Assembly: GCA_032251145.1 (NCBI GenBank)
Contig: JAVVER010000001.1
Coordinates: 18,263 to 82,262, forward strand
Source: BRH-c54 sp032251145
Lineage (GTDB): Bacteria > Bacteroidota > Bacteroidia > Flavobacteriales_E > Vicingaceae
Length of the DNA: 64,000 nt
Reading direction: 5' to 3'
Numbering within the stretch: position 1 is the first letter of the stretch; each line of letters starts with the position of its first letter. The notes under the pieces were generated by a model. That model was not told where the DNA came from, searched no databases, and saw only the letters and a list, made by a program, of their open reading frames with translations. This document shows positions 8,529 through 17,144 of this stretch, in pieces. The translations under genes and the position numbers were made by a program.

Positions 8529-9358
8529 ATTGTAAATTTCAATTAATTGCCATTTTTATTGGCTTGTTCTTCTCTTGCTCCTCTCCGCAACCCGAAAATG
8601 AAGAACCAATAACTGAAAAACAAGAAGAAGTTAAAGAAACTCCTAAACGAAAGTTTCCCAATGCTCTTGAAAACGGAAAGTTTTTAACAGTTGATGACAA
8701 ACGCATGATGTATGGAGGAGAAGATTCTACTTGGCATTTTGATGTTTCTAATTTAACCTTAAAAGAAGAAAACTTTCATTTTGGAATTGGAAGAGAAAGG
8801 TTTCATGCACTTATCAAACCCGAATATATTTCTATAGAAGAAGCCGAAAAAGATACCGCTATTACTGATTCTTCACGGTTCTTATTTGTAAATATTAATG
8901 GCGATGTTCGTGCTTACAGTGTTGATTTATTAACCCACCACGAAATTGTAAACGATGTAGTAGGCGGAGAACCAATTATGGCTGCTTATTGTGTTTTGGC
9001 GGATTTGGGAGCTATTTATACCCGTAAACTTGGTGGCAAAGTGTTTACATTTGCGTTAAGCGGTTATACCTATTTTGATGAAGAAGTTTGGGATGGGTTA
9101 GATGGTTTTGTTTTTTGGGATAGAGAAACCGAAAGCACTTGGTGGCCACTTATCGGGAAAGCTGTTTCAGGACCTATGCTTGAAACCAACTTAATAGAAT
9201 ACAATAAAGAAAGTTGGGAAGACATCACTTGGGCAGCAATTAAAGCCAAAAACATTCCTGATGTAAAAGTGCTAAAAAGTGGTCAAACTATGGAGCCACC
9301 TAAAACCTGGAAAAAATTTACCGAAAAAGACATAAAGGAAATTAAAGCTACTCTATGA
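8525..9358 (+). CDS. DUF3179 domain lipoprotein
   Basis: A 277-residue protein with a signal peptide and lipobox (IGLFFSCSS, Cys near residue 18). The DUF3179 domain covers roughly residues 70-260, with family phrases IVNDVVGGEPIMAAYCVL and FWDRETESTWWPLIGKAVSG. The conserved Cys in AAYC is present. The biochemical role of DUF3179 is not established. It is coupled to the anti-sigma gene upstream and to the next gene by 4-base overlaps, so it may belong to the sigma factor's regulon. Confidence 0.82.
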   Translation: MNCKFQLIAIFIGLFFSCSSPQPENEEPITEKQEEVKETPKRKFPNALENGKFLTVDDKRMMYGGEDSTWHFDVSNLTLKEENFHFGIGRERFHALIKPEYISIEEAEKDTAITDSSRFLFVNINGDVRAYSVDLLTHHEIVNDVVGGEPIMAAYCVLADLGAIYTRKLGGKVFTFALSGYTYFDEEVWDGLDGFVFWDRETESTWWPLIGKAVSGPMLETNLIEYNKESWEDITWAAIKAKNIPDVKVLKSGQTMEPPKTWKKFTEKDIKEIKATL

Positions 9359-9726
9359 GTGTGGAGTTAATTTTTATTTACAATGCAAAATCAGGTTCTG
9401 TAAATTCCCTTATCGATATTTCGCATAAAATAATTTCTCCTTCAACTTACCCATGTTCTTTATGCTCCATTACTCATGGTAATTTCGGAGCAAAAGAACA
9501 ATGGAAAAACTTTTTAAATGAGTTGAACGTAAATGCTACTTTTTTATACAAAAACCAACTCCAAAAAATAAGTTTTAAACCCAATCAAGTGCCGTGCGTC
9601 TTACTTAAAACCGAGCAAGAAAATATTCAAGAAATTATCACTGCTGAAGAACTAAACAGTTTTTCAACATTATCAGAATTGATAACTGTTTTAAAATTGA
9701 GTTTATCTAAATTAAATGCTGAATAG
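9355..9726 (+). CDS. Conserved small protein of unknown function
   Basis: 123 residues with no signal peptide or membrane helix. Features are an N-terminal beta strand (VELIFIYNAKSGS) and a YPCSLCSITHGNF segment carrying a CxxC pair and a His, followed by a predicted mixed fold. I do not recognise the family with confidence. The CSLC motif suggests redox or metal chemistry, which would fit the redox-like anti-sigma neighbour; this is inference. It overlaps the DUF3179 gene by 4 bases and the metalloprotease gene by 11. Confidence 0.7.
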   Translation: MSVELIFIYNAKSGSVNSLIDISHKIISPSTYPCSLCSITHGNFGAKEQWKNFLNELNVNATFLYKNQLQKISFKPNQVPCVLLKTEQENIQEIITAEELNSFSTLSELITVLKLSLSKLNAE

Positions 9727-10612
9727 AAACTTGAAACATTTCAATAAAATAACAACCGCATTTGTTTTAACTAGTTTTTTAATAAGCTCATTTTTTTCAT
9801 GCAAAAATGCTGACCCAGAAAATACTGAAATGCACCGACTGTGTGGTGCAGATTTTTGTTCGGCAAATGGAGGTTATGAATTAACAACCCTTTTAGAAGA
9901 CTCATTTATTTATCCTCCTGTTAAATTTGCAGTTCAGTTAATAAATGCCACTTCCACTAACAACAATACCATTAACCCTAAAAATATTGAAAGTGAATTG
10001 AATTATGTTTTTAAAGAGGCAAACCTTTCATTCTTTGTTAACCCACACATTCATTTCTTACAAACCAATCACAATATCGACACCATTTTTAATGACAACA
10101 CTATTAGAGATGCCATTTTACAGCAGTTTAACACTAAAAACAACATCAATATTTATATAGTAGCAAAAGGAAAATCGCTAAACGGTTACACCAATGTGTT
10201 GACAGAAAATTTTAACAGGTACAAAAATTCTCCTTTTAATTATCTGTTTATTAATGAAAAAGCCTTGTTCAATGGGAATACCATTCAACATGAGGTGGGG
10301 CATTTTTTCGGATTACAACACACTTTTGGTAAAAGTCCGGTAGAATTAAGTACCGATGAATTGCCTGATGGAACTAACTGTAAAGAATCGGGTGATTATG
10401 TTTGTGACACTCCTTCCGACCCTAATGGAAAAATTGATCAAAATTGCAACTTTTTAGGACTACATGATGGCTCTGAATATCCTGTTAATCCTGATATCCA
10501 TAATTTCATGAGTTACTACCCTTCTCACTGCAAAATGAAATTTTCATCTCTACAATATAAACTGATGCACAATTTTGCCAACAAATACCGTAAATATCTC
10601 TCTACTTTATAG
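9716..10612 (+). CDS. M43-like zinc metalloprotease lipoprotein
   Basis: 298 residues with a signal peptide and lipobox (SSFFSCK, Cys about residue 29). The zinc site is HEVGHFFGLQH (residues 192-202, the HExxHxxGxxH metzincin motif), followed by a Met-turn at NFMSYYPSHC. This is the layout of the pappalysin (M43) family. The mature protein is Cys-rich (RLCGADFC, NCKESGDYVCDTP), implying disulfides in the periplasm or on the cell surface. It overlaps the upstream gene by 11 bases. Confidence 0.85.
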   Translation: MLNRNLKHFNKITTAFVLTSFLISSFFSCKNADPENTEMHRLCGADFCSANGGYELTTLLEDSFIYPPVKFAVQLINATSTNNNTINPKNIESELNYVFKEANLSFFVNPHIHFLQTNHNIDTIFNDNTIRDAILQQFNTKNNINIYIVAKGKSLNGYTNVLTENFNRYKNSPFNYLFINEKALFNGNTIQHEVGHFFGLQHTFGKSPVELSTDELPDGTNCKESGDYVCDTPSDPNGKIDQNCNFLGLHDGSEYPVNPDIHNFMSYYPSHCKMKFSSLQYKLMHNFANKYRKYLSTL

Positions 10613-10666
10613 ACTTTTGTAAGGAATTTAAATTTATATCGACTAATCTTTTAAACTTTTTTAATT

Positions 10667-11002
10667 ATGGCAAATAACTATTACGATTCATCCGATTTAA
10701 AAAAATTTGGCGAAATAACCGAATGGAGCGAAGAACTAGGAGATAAGTTTTTCGAATATTACGGTAAAGTATTTGAAGAAGGTGCTTTATCTGCTCGTGA
10801 AAAATCATTAATTGCCTTAGCAGTTTCGCATGTAGTACATTGTCCGTATTGCATAGATGCTTACACCAAAGATGGTTTGCAGCGAGGCATTACTAAAGAA
10901 GAAATGATGGAAGCCGTGCATGTTGGAGCTGCCATTCAAAGTGGTGCAACATTGGTACACGGTGTTCAAATGATGAATAAACACAAAAAACTTTCGATGT
11001 AA
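10667..11002 (+). CDS. Arsenosugar-associated AhpD/carboxymuconolactone decarboxylase-like protein
   Basis: A 111-residue all-helical AhpD-like protein with the redox pair CPYC (C59, C62). The histidine usual four residues after the second Cys in AhpD is a Tyr here (CPYCIDAY). It matches the peroxidase-like family that co-occurs with ArsS (the arsenosugar-associated group in TIGRFAMs). It is first in the arsenosugar-type operon, with arsS starting 3 bases after its stop. It may supply thiol redox chemistry to the pathway; the exact reaction is unknown. Confidence 0.85.
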   Translation: MANNYYDSSDLKKFGEITEWSEELGDKFFEYYGKVFEEGALSAREKSLIALAVSHVVHCPYCIDAYTKDGLQRGITKEEMMEAVHVGAAIQSGATLVHGVQMMNKHKKLSM

Positions 11003-11005
11003 TTT

Positions 11006-12061
11006 ATGGCTACAAAATCATTGTTTGCAAGAAATAATAAACTCTCCGAACCCAAAGAACAATTGCGGTTTCTTTCTAATGGCATTTTTGCCGATGGAAA
11101 ATTACCCTTGTTTGCCGAAAAATTGAAATCAAGCAAACAATTTCCGCTAAAACCCAACACCATAGAAATTCTGCAAATCAATGTTGGCTATATGTGCAAT
11201 CAGGTTTGTGCCCATTGCCATGTAGATGCTGGTCCCGACCGTAAAGAAATTATGACCCGTGAAACCATGCAGCAATGTTTGGATGTGATAAAAAATACCG
11301 GAGCTCATACACTCGATTTAACTGGTGGAGCACCCGAAATGAACCCAAATTTTAGATGGTTTGTTGAGGAAGCCTCAAAAATTGGTGTTAAGGATTTTAT
11401 TGTTCGCTCCAATTTAACCATTATTCGCTCCAACCCAAAGTATTACGATTTGCCGGAGTTTTTCAAAAAACACAACATTCATGTAGTTTCTTCCATGCCA
11501 CATTATACGCAAGACATGACCGACAGACAAAGAGGTAGCGGTGTTTTTAAGCTATCCATTAAAGCGTTGGAAGAACTAAATGCTGTGGGTTATGGAAAAG
11601 AAGGTAGCGGCTTACAACTCGATTTAGTGTATAACCCAACAGGGGCTTTTCTTCCTGCCGACCAACAAGCATTGGAAAACGATTTTAAAAAAGCTTTAAA
11701 ACGAGATTTCAATATTGAGTTTAACAACCTTTTTGCCATTACTAACTTACCCATAAGTCGCTTTTTGGAATACTTAATTGCTTCCGATAATTATGAAGAG
11801 TATATGTATGCGTTGGTAGAAGCATTTAACCCAACGGCTGTTGCTAATGTAATGTGTAAAAATACCATTTCAGTAAGTTGGGACGGTTATTTGTACGATT
11901 GCGATTTTAACCAAATGTTAGATTTAAAAGTGGCAAGCAAAGTGCAGCACATTTCAGCATACAACGAAAAAATGCTACAAAACAGAGAAATTATTACTTC
12001 GCAACATTGTTATGGTTGCACTGCCGGGGCTGGTAGTAGTTGCCAAGGGAGTGTTGCCTAA
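11006..12061 (+). CDS. arsS: Arsenosugar biosynthesis radical SAM protein ArsS
   Basis: 351 residues. The radical SAM cluster motif is CNQVCAHC (C64, C68, C71), binding a 4Fe-4S centre that cleaves S-adenosylmethionine. The C-terminal end carries the family's Cys-rich tail CYGCTAGAGSSCQG (C335, C338, C346). In some ArsS homologues this region is a selenoprotein; here all positions are Cys codons and the gene ends in TAA. ArsS transfers the 5'-deoxyadenosyl group to dimethylarsinous acid, the committed step to arsenosugars. It sits between the AhpD-like and rhodanese genes. Confidence 0.92.
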   Translation: MATKSLFARNNKLSEPKEQLRFLSNGIFADGKLPLFAEKLKSSKQFPLKPNTIEILQINVGYMCNQVCAHCHVDAGPDRKEIMTRETMQQCLDVIKNTGAHTLDLTGGAPEMNPNFRWFVEEASKIGVKDFIVRSNLTIIRSNPKYYDLPEFFKKHNIHVVSSMPHYTQDMTDRQRGSGVFKLSIKALEELNAVGYGKEGSGLQLDLVYNPTGAFLPADQQALENDFKKALKRDFNIEFNNLFAITNLPISRFLEYLIASDNYEEYMYALVEAFNPTAVANVMCKNTISVSWDGYLYDCDFNQMLDLKVASKVQHISAYNEKMLQNREIITSQHCYGCTAGAGSSCQGSVA

Positions 12062-12134
12062 AGAAACAAAACATTAAGAAGTTAAGGGACATTAAGAAAA
12101 ACATTTCATCAACTTAATGCCTTAATGGTAAAAA
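12062..12134 (+). repeat. Dispersed ATTAAG/CTTAAT hairpin repeat, copy A
   Basis: A left part with repeated ATTAAG/GTTAAG words and a right part ACTTAATGCCTTAATGGT form an imperfect hairpin. It lies immediately upstream of the rhodanese start codon, pointing towards it. Confidence 0.7.
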
Positions 12135-12139
12135 GAAAA

Positions 12140-12637
12140 ATGAAAAGAATAACTTACATATTATTATTCCTAATAAACATGCAACAAACCATGGCTCAAA
12201 ATACAGCATTTAAAAAAGTGTTAGACGACCATATTGCTCAAACTGTTCCTGTTATTTCGGTGGATTCTTTACACCAACACTTTGCTGAATTCACCGTTTT
12301 AGATACTCGTGAAATAGAAGAATTTGAGGTAAGCCACATCAAAAATGCTATTCATGTTGGATACAATAATTTTTCCATCAAAAAAGTAAGTAAAGAAATC
12401 TCAACCAATAAACCCATTGTAGTTTACTGCTCTATTGGTTACCGAAGCGAAAAAATAGGGGAACAACTTCAGAAAAAAGGGTATAACGTATATAACTTAT
12501 ACGGAGGAATTTTTCATTGGACTAACCAAGGTTATGAAGTAGTAAATTCAACAAAAAAAACGACTAAAAAAGTGCATGGCTACGATAAAAATTGGGGGAT
12601 ATGGCTAACGAAATCGGAGGTAGTTTATGGAAAATAA
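12140..12637 (+). CDS. Periplasmic rhodanese-like protein
   Basis: I start at the second ATG (12140). The ATG at 12125 is part of the dispersed repeat, and from 12140 the protein begins with a clean signal peptide (MKRITYILLFLINMQQTMAQ). About 165 residues. A single rhodanese domain has the active-site loop VVYCSIGYRSEKIG with catalytic Cys. It may deliver sulfane sulfur or handle thiol-bound arsenic in the periplasm; the substrate is unknown. It lies inside the arsenosugar operon and overlaps the next gene by 11 bases. Confidence 0.85.
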   Translation: MKRITYILLFLINMQQTMAQNTAFKKVLDDHIAQTVPVISVDSLHQHFAEFTVLDTREIEEFEVSHIKNAIHVGYNNFSIKKVSKEISTNKPIVVYCSIGYRSEKIGEQLQKKGYNVYNLYGGIFHWTNQGYEVVNSTKKTTKKVHGYDKNWGIWLTKSEVVYGK

Positions 12638-13274
12638 AAACTTACTTGTCGTTTTTGTAAAAAACATCCGACTTGGGAAGGTAAAAACGCGTCTTGCCCA
12701 AACCATTGGCAATGAAAACGCTTTTTTAATCTATAAAGAACTGGTGAAAATTACCGAAAAAGCTACCCAACAGCTTCAAAATTGTACTATTCAAATTTAT
12801 TTTTCTGATGAAATTGAAGAAACCCAATGGGATAATTGTAAAAAATTTATTCAACAAGGCAATGATTTAGGCGAAAAAATGCAACATGCTTTTCAGCAAG
12901 GGTTTACATCAGGATATGAAAAAATTGTTTTAATCGGTTCTGATTTGCCTGCTATTTCTGCATCCATTATTCAACAAGGATTTGATGCATTAAATAGCAA
13001 CGACATTGTTTTTGGTCCTGCCGAAGATGGAGGGTATTACCTTGTTGGGATGAATAAACTTCATCCTACTATTTTCCAAAACAAACCATGGAGCAATGAA
13101 GAATTATTATCGGTAACACTAAAGGAATTGTCAGGTTATAAACTACAACTGCTTCCATTTTTAAACGATATAGATGTATATGAAGACCTAAAAAAACACC
13201 CTTTATTACTTCAACTAATTGAAAACCCCGAAACTTTAAACTTTAAACTTCAAACCTCAAACAATAAAATATGA
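12627..13274 (+). CDS. TIGR04282-type (DUF2064) transferase, arsenosugar cluster
   Basis: 215 residues of the DUF2064/GT-A-like fold: KNIRLGKVKTRLA near the N-terminus, IGSDLPAIS (Asp motif), and GPAEDGGYYLVGM. The family recurs beside ArsS and related radical SAM genes and is predicted to attach the sugar part of arsenosugars. The last 15 codons read through a low-complexity AAACTTTAAACTTCAAAC-type tract (around 13235-13262), so the C-terminal tail looks repeat-derived. It overlaps arsM by 4 bases. Confidence 0.85.
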   Translation: MENKNLLVVFVKNIRLGKVKTRLAQTIGNENAFLIYKELVKITEKATQQLQNCTIQIYFSDEIEETQWDNCKKFIQQGNDLGEKMQHAFQQGFTSGYEKIVLIGSDLPAISASIIQQGFDALNSNDIVFGPAEDGGYYLVGMNKLHPTIFQNKPWSNEELLSVTLKELSGYKLQLLPFLNDIDVYEDLKKHPLLLQLIENPETLNFKLQTSNNKI

Positions 13275-14239
13275 GTTATTTAGAAACTACCAAAAATGTA
13301 TATAAAGATGCCGCATTAACTCCTGATGTAGGCTTATGCTGTACTACCAACCCTATTTGGGAATTGCCTGGTTTAAAAATCCCAGTAATTATGCAACAAA
13401 TGAATTACGGTTGTGGAAGCACTGTGCATGCCCGAGATTTAACCAACAATCCTAAAATTTTATATGTTGGCGTTGGTGGCGGAATGGAATTATTGCAGTT
13501 CGCCTATTTCTCTAGGCAAAATGCCGGAGTGGTAGGTGTTGATGTGGTAGATGAAATGCTAGAAGCTTCTAAAAAGAATTTTGTGGAAGCCGAAGAACTT
13601 AATCCTTGGTTTAAAAAAGAATTTGTTGACTTACGAAAGGGCGATGCACTCAACTTACCGTTAGAAGACAATAGTATAGATGTTGCTGCACAAAATTGTT
13701 TGTTCAATATTTTTAAAACAGAAGACTTAAAAAAAGCCATTGCCGAAATGTACCGAGTACTTAAACCTCACGGCAGGTTGGTAATGAGCGACCCTACTTG
13801 CGAACAAACCATGAACGAAACACTAAGAAACGATGATCGATTAAGAGCCTTGTGTTTAAGCGGCAGCCTTCCCATCAAAGAATATATAAAAATGCTTACC
13901 GATGCCGGTTTTGGTACCATAGAAATTAGAGCCAGAAAACCTTACCGAATTTTATCGCCCAACCATTATCCTACCGAAGAAATCATTTACATTGAGTCGA
14001 TTGAAGTAGCAGCCATAAAAGACCCTATGCCCCAAGATGGCCCTTGTGTTTTTACTGGAAAAACTGCTATTTATTTTGGCAATGAGGATTTTTTCGATGA
14101 TAAAAAAGGACACGTATTAATGCAAAATCAACCCTTGGCAGTTTGCGATAAAACCGCCCAAGCACTAAAAGATTTAGGTAAAAACGATATTTTTATCAGC
14201 GAAGCTACTTTTCATTATGATGGTGGAGGATGTTGTTAA
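13271..14239 (+). CDS. arsM: Arsenosugar biosynthesis arsenite methyltransferase ArsM
   Basis: A 322-residue SAM-dependent methyltransferase with motif I VGVGGGMELL (about residues 77-86). Cysteines suited to As(III) binding are CC at 23-24, C48 in MNYGCGS, one in AQNCLF and one in DPTCEQ. The C-terminus ends GGGCC. It methylates arsenite to mono- and dimethylarsenicals, the substrate ArsS needs. Start and stop overlap its neighbours tightly, so it is in the operon. Subfamily assignment rests on the context and the characteristic N-terminus. Confidence 0.9.
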   Translation: MSYLETTKNVYKDAALTPDVGLCCTTNPIWELPGLKIPVIMQQMNYGCGSTVHARDLTNNPKILYVGVGGGMELLQFAYFSRQNAGVVGVDVVDEMLEASKKNFVEAEELNPWFKKEFVDLRKGDALNLPLEDNSIDVAAQNCLFNIFKTEDLKKAIAEMYRVLKPHGRLVMSDPTCEQTMNETLRNDDRLRALCLSGSLPIKEYIKMLTDAGFGTIEIRARKPYRILSPNHYPTEEIIYIESIEVAAIKDPMPQDGPCVFTGKTAIYFGNEDFFDDKKGHVLMQNQPLAVCDKTAQALKDLGKNDIFISEATFHYDGGGCC

Positions 14240-14250
14240 AATAAAAAAAT

Positions 14251-15363
14251 ATGATTTTAATTACACTAATTATAGCCGTTTTATTTCTCTCTTACAGTAA
14301 TGGAGCAAACGACAATTTTAAAGGTGTTGCTACATTATTCGGAAGTAAAACTACTAGCTACAAAAAAGCTATTTCTTGGGCATCTGTAACTACGTTTGCA
14401 GGTTCTATAGCAGCCATATTTTTAGCCCAAACATTAGTAAAAAACTTCTCCGGAAAAGGGCTTGTCCCTGATGAACTTATCCAAAATCCTGCTTTTGCCA
14501 TTTCTATTGCTTTAGGAGCTGCATTAACTGTTTTTATTGCGACTAAAATTGGCATGCCCATTTCTACTACACACGCTTTAGTTGGAGGACTTTTTGGAAG
14601 TGGAGTAATGGCTATCGGAACAGCTTTTAACTTTGCTAAATTGGGAAATACTTTTTTAATGCCGTTAATCGTTAGTCCGCTATTAGCAGCTTCACTTAGT
14701 TTAATCGTATATTTAATTTTTCGTAAAGCCAGAGTTGCGTTGGGTATAACCAAAGAAAGTTGTGTTTGTGTGTCAGAAAAACAAACCGTAATTCAAACCA
14801 ATGATTTAAGTATAGCTTCTTCTCCAAACAACCAAATTGAATTTGCAAGTTGCAAGAAAGTTACCTCAGAGTTTTACGAAGGAACCATTTTTGGCATTAC
14901 TGCACAAAAAATATTAGACTTACTCCATTTTTTCAGCTCAGGAGTAGTAAGTTTTGCACGTGGATTAAACGATACCCCTAAAATTGTAGGGTTATTAGTT
15001 GTTGTAAATACAATTAATATAGAGCTGGGCATGTTCCTAGTCGCTGTTGTTATGGTAATAGGCGGATTATTAAATGCCAAAAAAGTGGGTGTTTTAATGA
15101 GTAAAAAAATTACACCAATGAACCACGGTCAAGGATTTACTGCCAATATGATAACAGGATTGTTGGTAACTACTGCCAGTATTCACGGTTTACCCGTTTC
15201 TACAACACATGTTTCAGTAGGGTCAATTTTTGGTATTGGTACAGTTACAAAAAAAGCAGACCTAAAAGTAATTTACAAAATTTTATTATCTTGGTTGTTA
15301 ACACTTCCGATTGCAGCATTGTTGAGTGCAGTTTGTTATTGGGCACTAAATAATTATTTTTAA
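14251..15363 (+). CDS. Inorganic phosphate (PiT-family) transporter
   Basis: 370 residues with about ten transmembrane segments. The two inverted PiT signatures are present: NGANDNFKGVATLFG near residue 17 and ARGLNDTPKIVGLL near 232. PiT permeases carry phosphate with H+ or Na+ and also take in arsenate. Co-transcription with arsM/arsS (11 bases downstream of arsM) suggests either phosphate supply or selective transport of an arsenical; direction and substrate are inferred. Its stop overlaps the next start (TAATG). Confidence 0.88.
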   Translation: MILITLIIAVLFLSYSNGANDNFKGVATLFGSKTTSYKKAISWASVTTFAGSIAAIFLAQTLVKNFSGKGLVPDELIQNPAFAISIALGAALTVFIATKIGMPISTTHALVGGLFGSGVMAIGTAFNFAKLGNTFLMPLIVSPLLAASLSLIVYLIFRKARVALGITKESCVCVSEKQTVIQTNDLSIASSPNNQIEFASCKKVTSEFYEGTIFGITAQKILDLLHFFSSGVVSFARGLNDTPKIVGLLVVVNTINIELGMFLVAVVMVIGGLLNAKKVGVLMSKKITPMNHGQGFTANMITGLLVTTASIHGLPVSTTHVSVGSIFGIGTVTKKADLKVIYKILLSWLLTLPIAALLSAVCYWALNNYF

Positions 15364-16187
15364 TGATGAGGTTGTTTTTTATATCCTTTTTATTACCGAT
15401 AACTTTAGTATTTCATGTTAAAGCCCAAAGCCCATGGACGAAAGAAAAAGGCAAAGCCTATATTCAGTTGGGAGCTTCGGGTATTTTTTTTAATAAGGCC
15501 CGAATAAATGGAGATAAAGTAACTTTAGGTGAAGATTTTTCTGACATCACGGTTCAAGCTTACACAGAATATGGTATTACCAACAAGTTAGAAGCTCAAG
15601 CTGTTTTGCCTTATAAATTTTTGTATTCCAAAAACAAAGCATCTTCTACTACCAACAATTACAACAATTTAGGAAACATCACGTTAGGGTTAAAATATTT
15701 GCTTTCAGACAAAAAATGGAAGTTAAGTGCAGGAGTTCAATATTCTCCTAAAACAAGTTCTTTTGATAACAATTCAGGCTTTAGCACAGGATTTAATGCA
15801 CATACCGTTTTGCCTTATATTACGATTGGTTCAAGCAAAGGAAAATGGTATTATTTTGGAAATATCGGTTATGGTTATCTTAACAATAATTATTCAGATT
15901 ATTTACGTTTAGTGCTTGAAGCTGGATATAAATTTTCGGAAAAAGGCTATTTAATTTTTGCTGTTGACACTAGAAACATCATCAATAAAGAAGCAGCTTT
16001 TTTAAATGACACCAATCAATCTATTTTTTATCTCGATCAACAAAATTATTATGGTGTTGGGTTAAAAGTAAATTATGAGTTTAAAAAGGATAAATTTGGC
16101 ATCAATTCTTCTGTTTTTGGAGGAATAGATAACGATAATGTTGCCTTAGCTCCATCTTTTAATTTTGGGGTTTATGTTAAACTGTAG
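15363..16187 (+). CDS. Putative outer-membrane beta-barrel protein
   Basis: 274 residues with an N-terminal signal peptide ending in VKAQS, then alternating aromatic/polar strands (for example GKAYIQLGASGIFF, YYFGNIGYGYL), ending NFGVYVKL. This resembles the transporter-like barrels often annotated as outer-membrane proteins in Bacteroidota. It is translationally coupled to the PiT gene by a one-base TAATG overlap, suggesting an outer-membrane conduit for the same solute. The specific function is unknown. Confidence 0.7.
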   Translation: MMRLFFISFLLPITLVFHVKAQSPWTKEKGKAYIQLGASGIFFNKARINGDKVTLGEDFSDITVQAYTEYGITNKLEAQAVLPYKFLYSKNKASSTTNNYNNLGNITLGLKYLLSDKKWKLSAGVQYSPKTSSFDNNSGFSTGFNAHTVLPYITIGSSKGKWYYFGNIGYGYLNNNYSDYLRLVLEAGYKFSEKGYLIFAVDTRNIINKEAAFLNDTNQSIFYLDQQNYYGVGLKVNYEFKKDKFGINSSVFGGIDNDNVALAPSFNFGVYVKL

Positions 16188-16190
16188 CAA

Positions 16191-17072
16191 ATGAATAACT
16201 ACATTGATATAATTTCCAATTCGTACTCAGGTTATTGGAATTACCTGAAAAACGAAATCATGCTCAAAAATTCGTGGGATAATTACTTCTATGGGTTAAT
16301 TATTATTTCGGCTATAGTGTTCTTATTAGAATTAATCTTTCCATGGCGAAAAAATCAACCCGTTATTCGTAAAGATTTTTGGCTTGATACCTTTTACATG
16401 TTTTTCAACTTCTTTTTACTGAATTTAATTGTTTTTATAGCTCTTTCCAATGTGGCTGAACAACTTTTTAACGATTTTTTAGGCTTTTTCGGGATAACAG
16501 TAAACAGCTTTCAACTCATAGATATTGATGCGTTACCTAAAGTAATTGGACTGTTTATTTTCTTTGTTGTTAGTGATTTTATGCAATGGAACACCCACCG
16601 TTTGCTGCACCAATTTAATTTTTTATGGAATTTTCATAAAGTGCATCATTCGGTAAAACAAATGGGGTTTGCTGCCCACCTTCGCTACCATTGGATGGAA
16701 CCTGTTATGTATAAATCATTGTTGTACATTCCCATTGCTTTAATTGGTGGGTTTGACGCTCAAGATGTTGCCATTGTTCACTTTTTTGCCATTACTATTG
16801 GTCATCTTAATCATGCCAATATTGGTTGGGATTATGGAATTTTTAAATACATTTTAAACAATCCAAAAATGCATATATGGCATCACGCCAAGCAGCTTCC
16901 GGAAAATTTTAAAACCGGAGTAAATTATGGTATTTCTTTAAGTATTTGGGATTACCTTTTTAAAACCAATTATATTCCTCACAGCGGAAAAGACATCGAA
17001 CTCGGTTTTGAAAATGACGAGCAATTTCCTACCGATTTTATTCATCAGGAACTTTATCCGATGAAAAAATAA
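16191..17072 (+). CDS. Sterol desaturase/fatty acid hydroxylase family membrane protein
   Basis: 293 residues with four or more transmembrane helices and the three histidine clusters of the integral-membrane di-iron family: HRLLH, HKVHH and HIWHH, plus further His in GHLNHANIG. These enzymes hydroxylate or desaturate lipids with O2. It follows the outer-membrane gene by 3 bases and is last in the arsenosugar operon. That placement suggests lipid modification related to arsenolipids, though no substrate can be read from sequence. Confidence 0.85.
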   Translation: MNNYIDIISNSYSGYWNYLKNEIMLKNSWDNYFYGLIIISAIVFLLELIFPWRKNQPVIRKDFWLDTFYMFFNFFLLNLIVFIALSNVAEQLFNDFLGFFGITVNSFQLIDIDALPKVIGLFIFFVVSDFMQWNTHRLLHQFNFLWNFHKVHHSVKQMGFAAHLRYHWMEPVMYKSLLYIPIALIGGFDAQDVAIVHFFAITIGHLNHANIGWDYGIFKYILNNPKMHIWHHAKQLPENFKTGVNYGISLSIWDYLFKTNYIPHSGKDIELGFENDEQFPTDFIHQELYPMKK

Positions 17073-17079
17073 CTTTATT

Positions 17080-17103
17080 TTATTTAAGCATTTGCTTAAA
17101 TAA
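17080..17103. promoter_or_regulatory. ArsR/SmtB-type operator palindrome
   Basis: A perfect inverted repeat with 11-base arms, TTATTTAAGCA-TT-TGCTTAAATAA, has the 12-2-12-like geometry of ArsR/SmtB operators. It overlaps the TTTG -33 element (17091-17094) of the promoter, so binding would block RNA polymerase. The downstream gene is itself an ArsR-family repressor. Confidence 0.75.
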
Positions 17104-17117
17104 TTAATTTATTTTTA

Positions 17118-17125
17118 TATCTTTG
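17118..17125 (+). promoter_or_regulatory. Promoter -7 box of the mer-like operon
   Basis: TATCTTTG matches TAnnTTTG, 23 bases after the TTTG inside the palindrome and 19 bases before the arsR-family start codon. Confidence 0.65.
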
Positions 17126-17144
17126 CATTATAAAGCATATAAAA

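Noticed and set aside
11006..12061. ArsS as a selenoprotein
   Set aside because: All C-terminal motif positions are Cys codons, the gene ends in TAA, and no TGA readthrough or SECIS-like context is seen.
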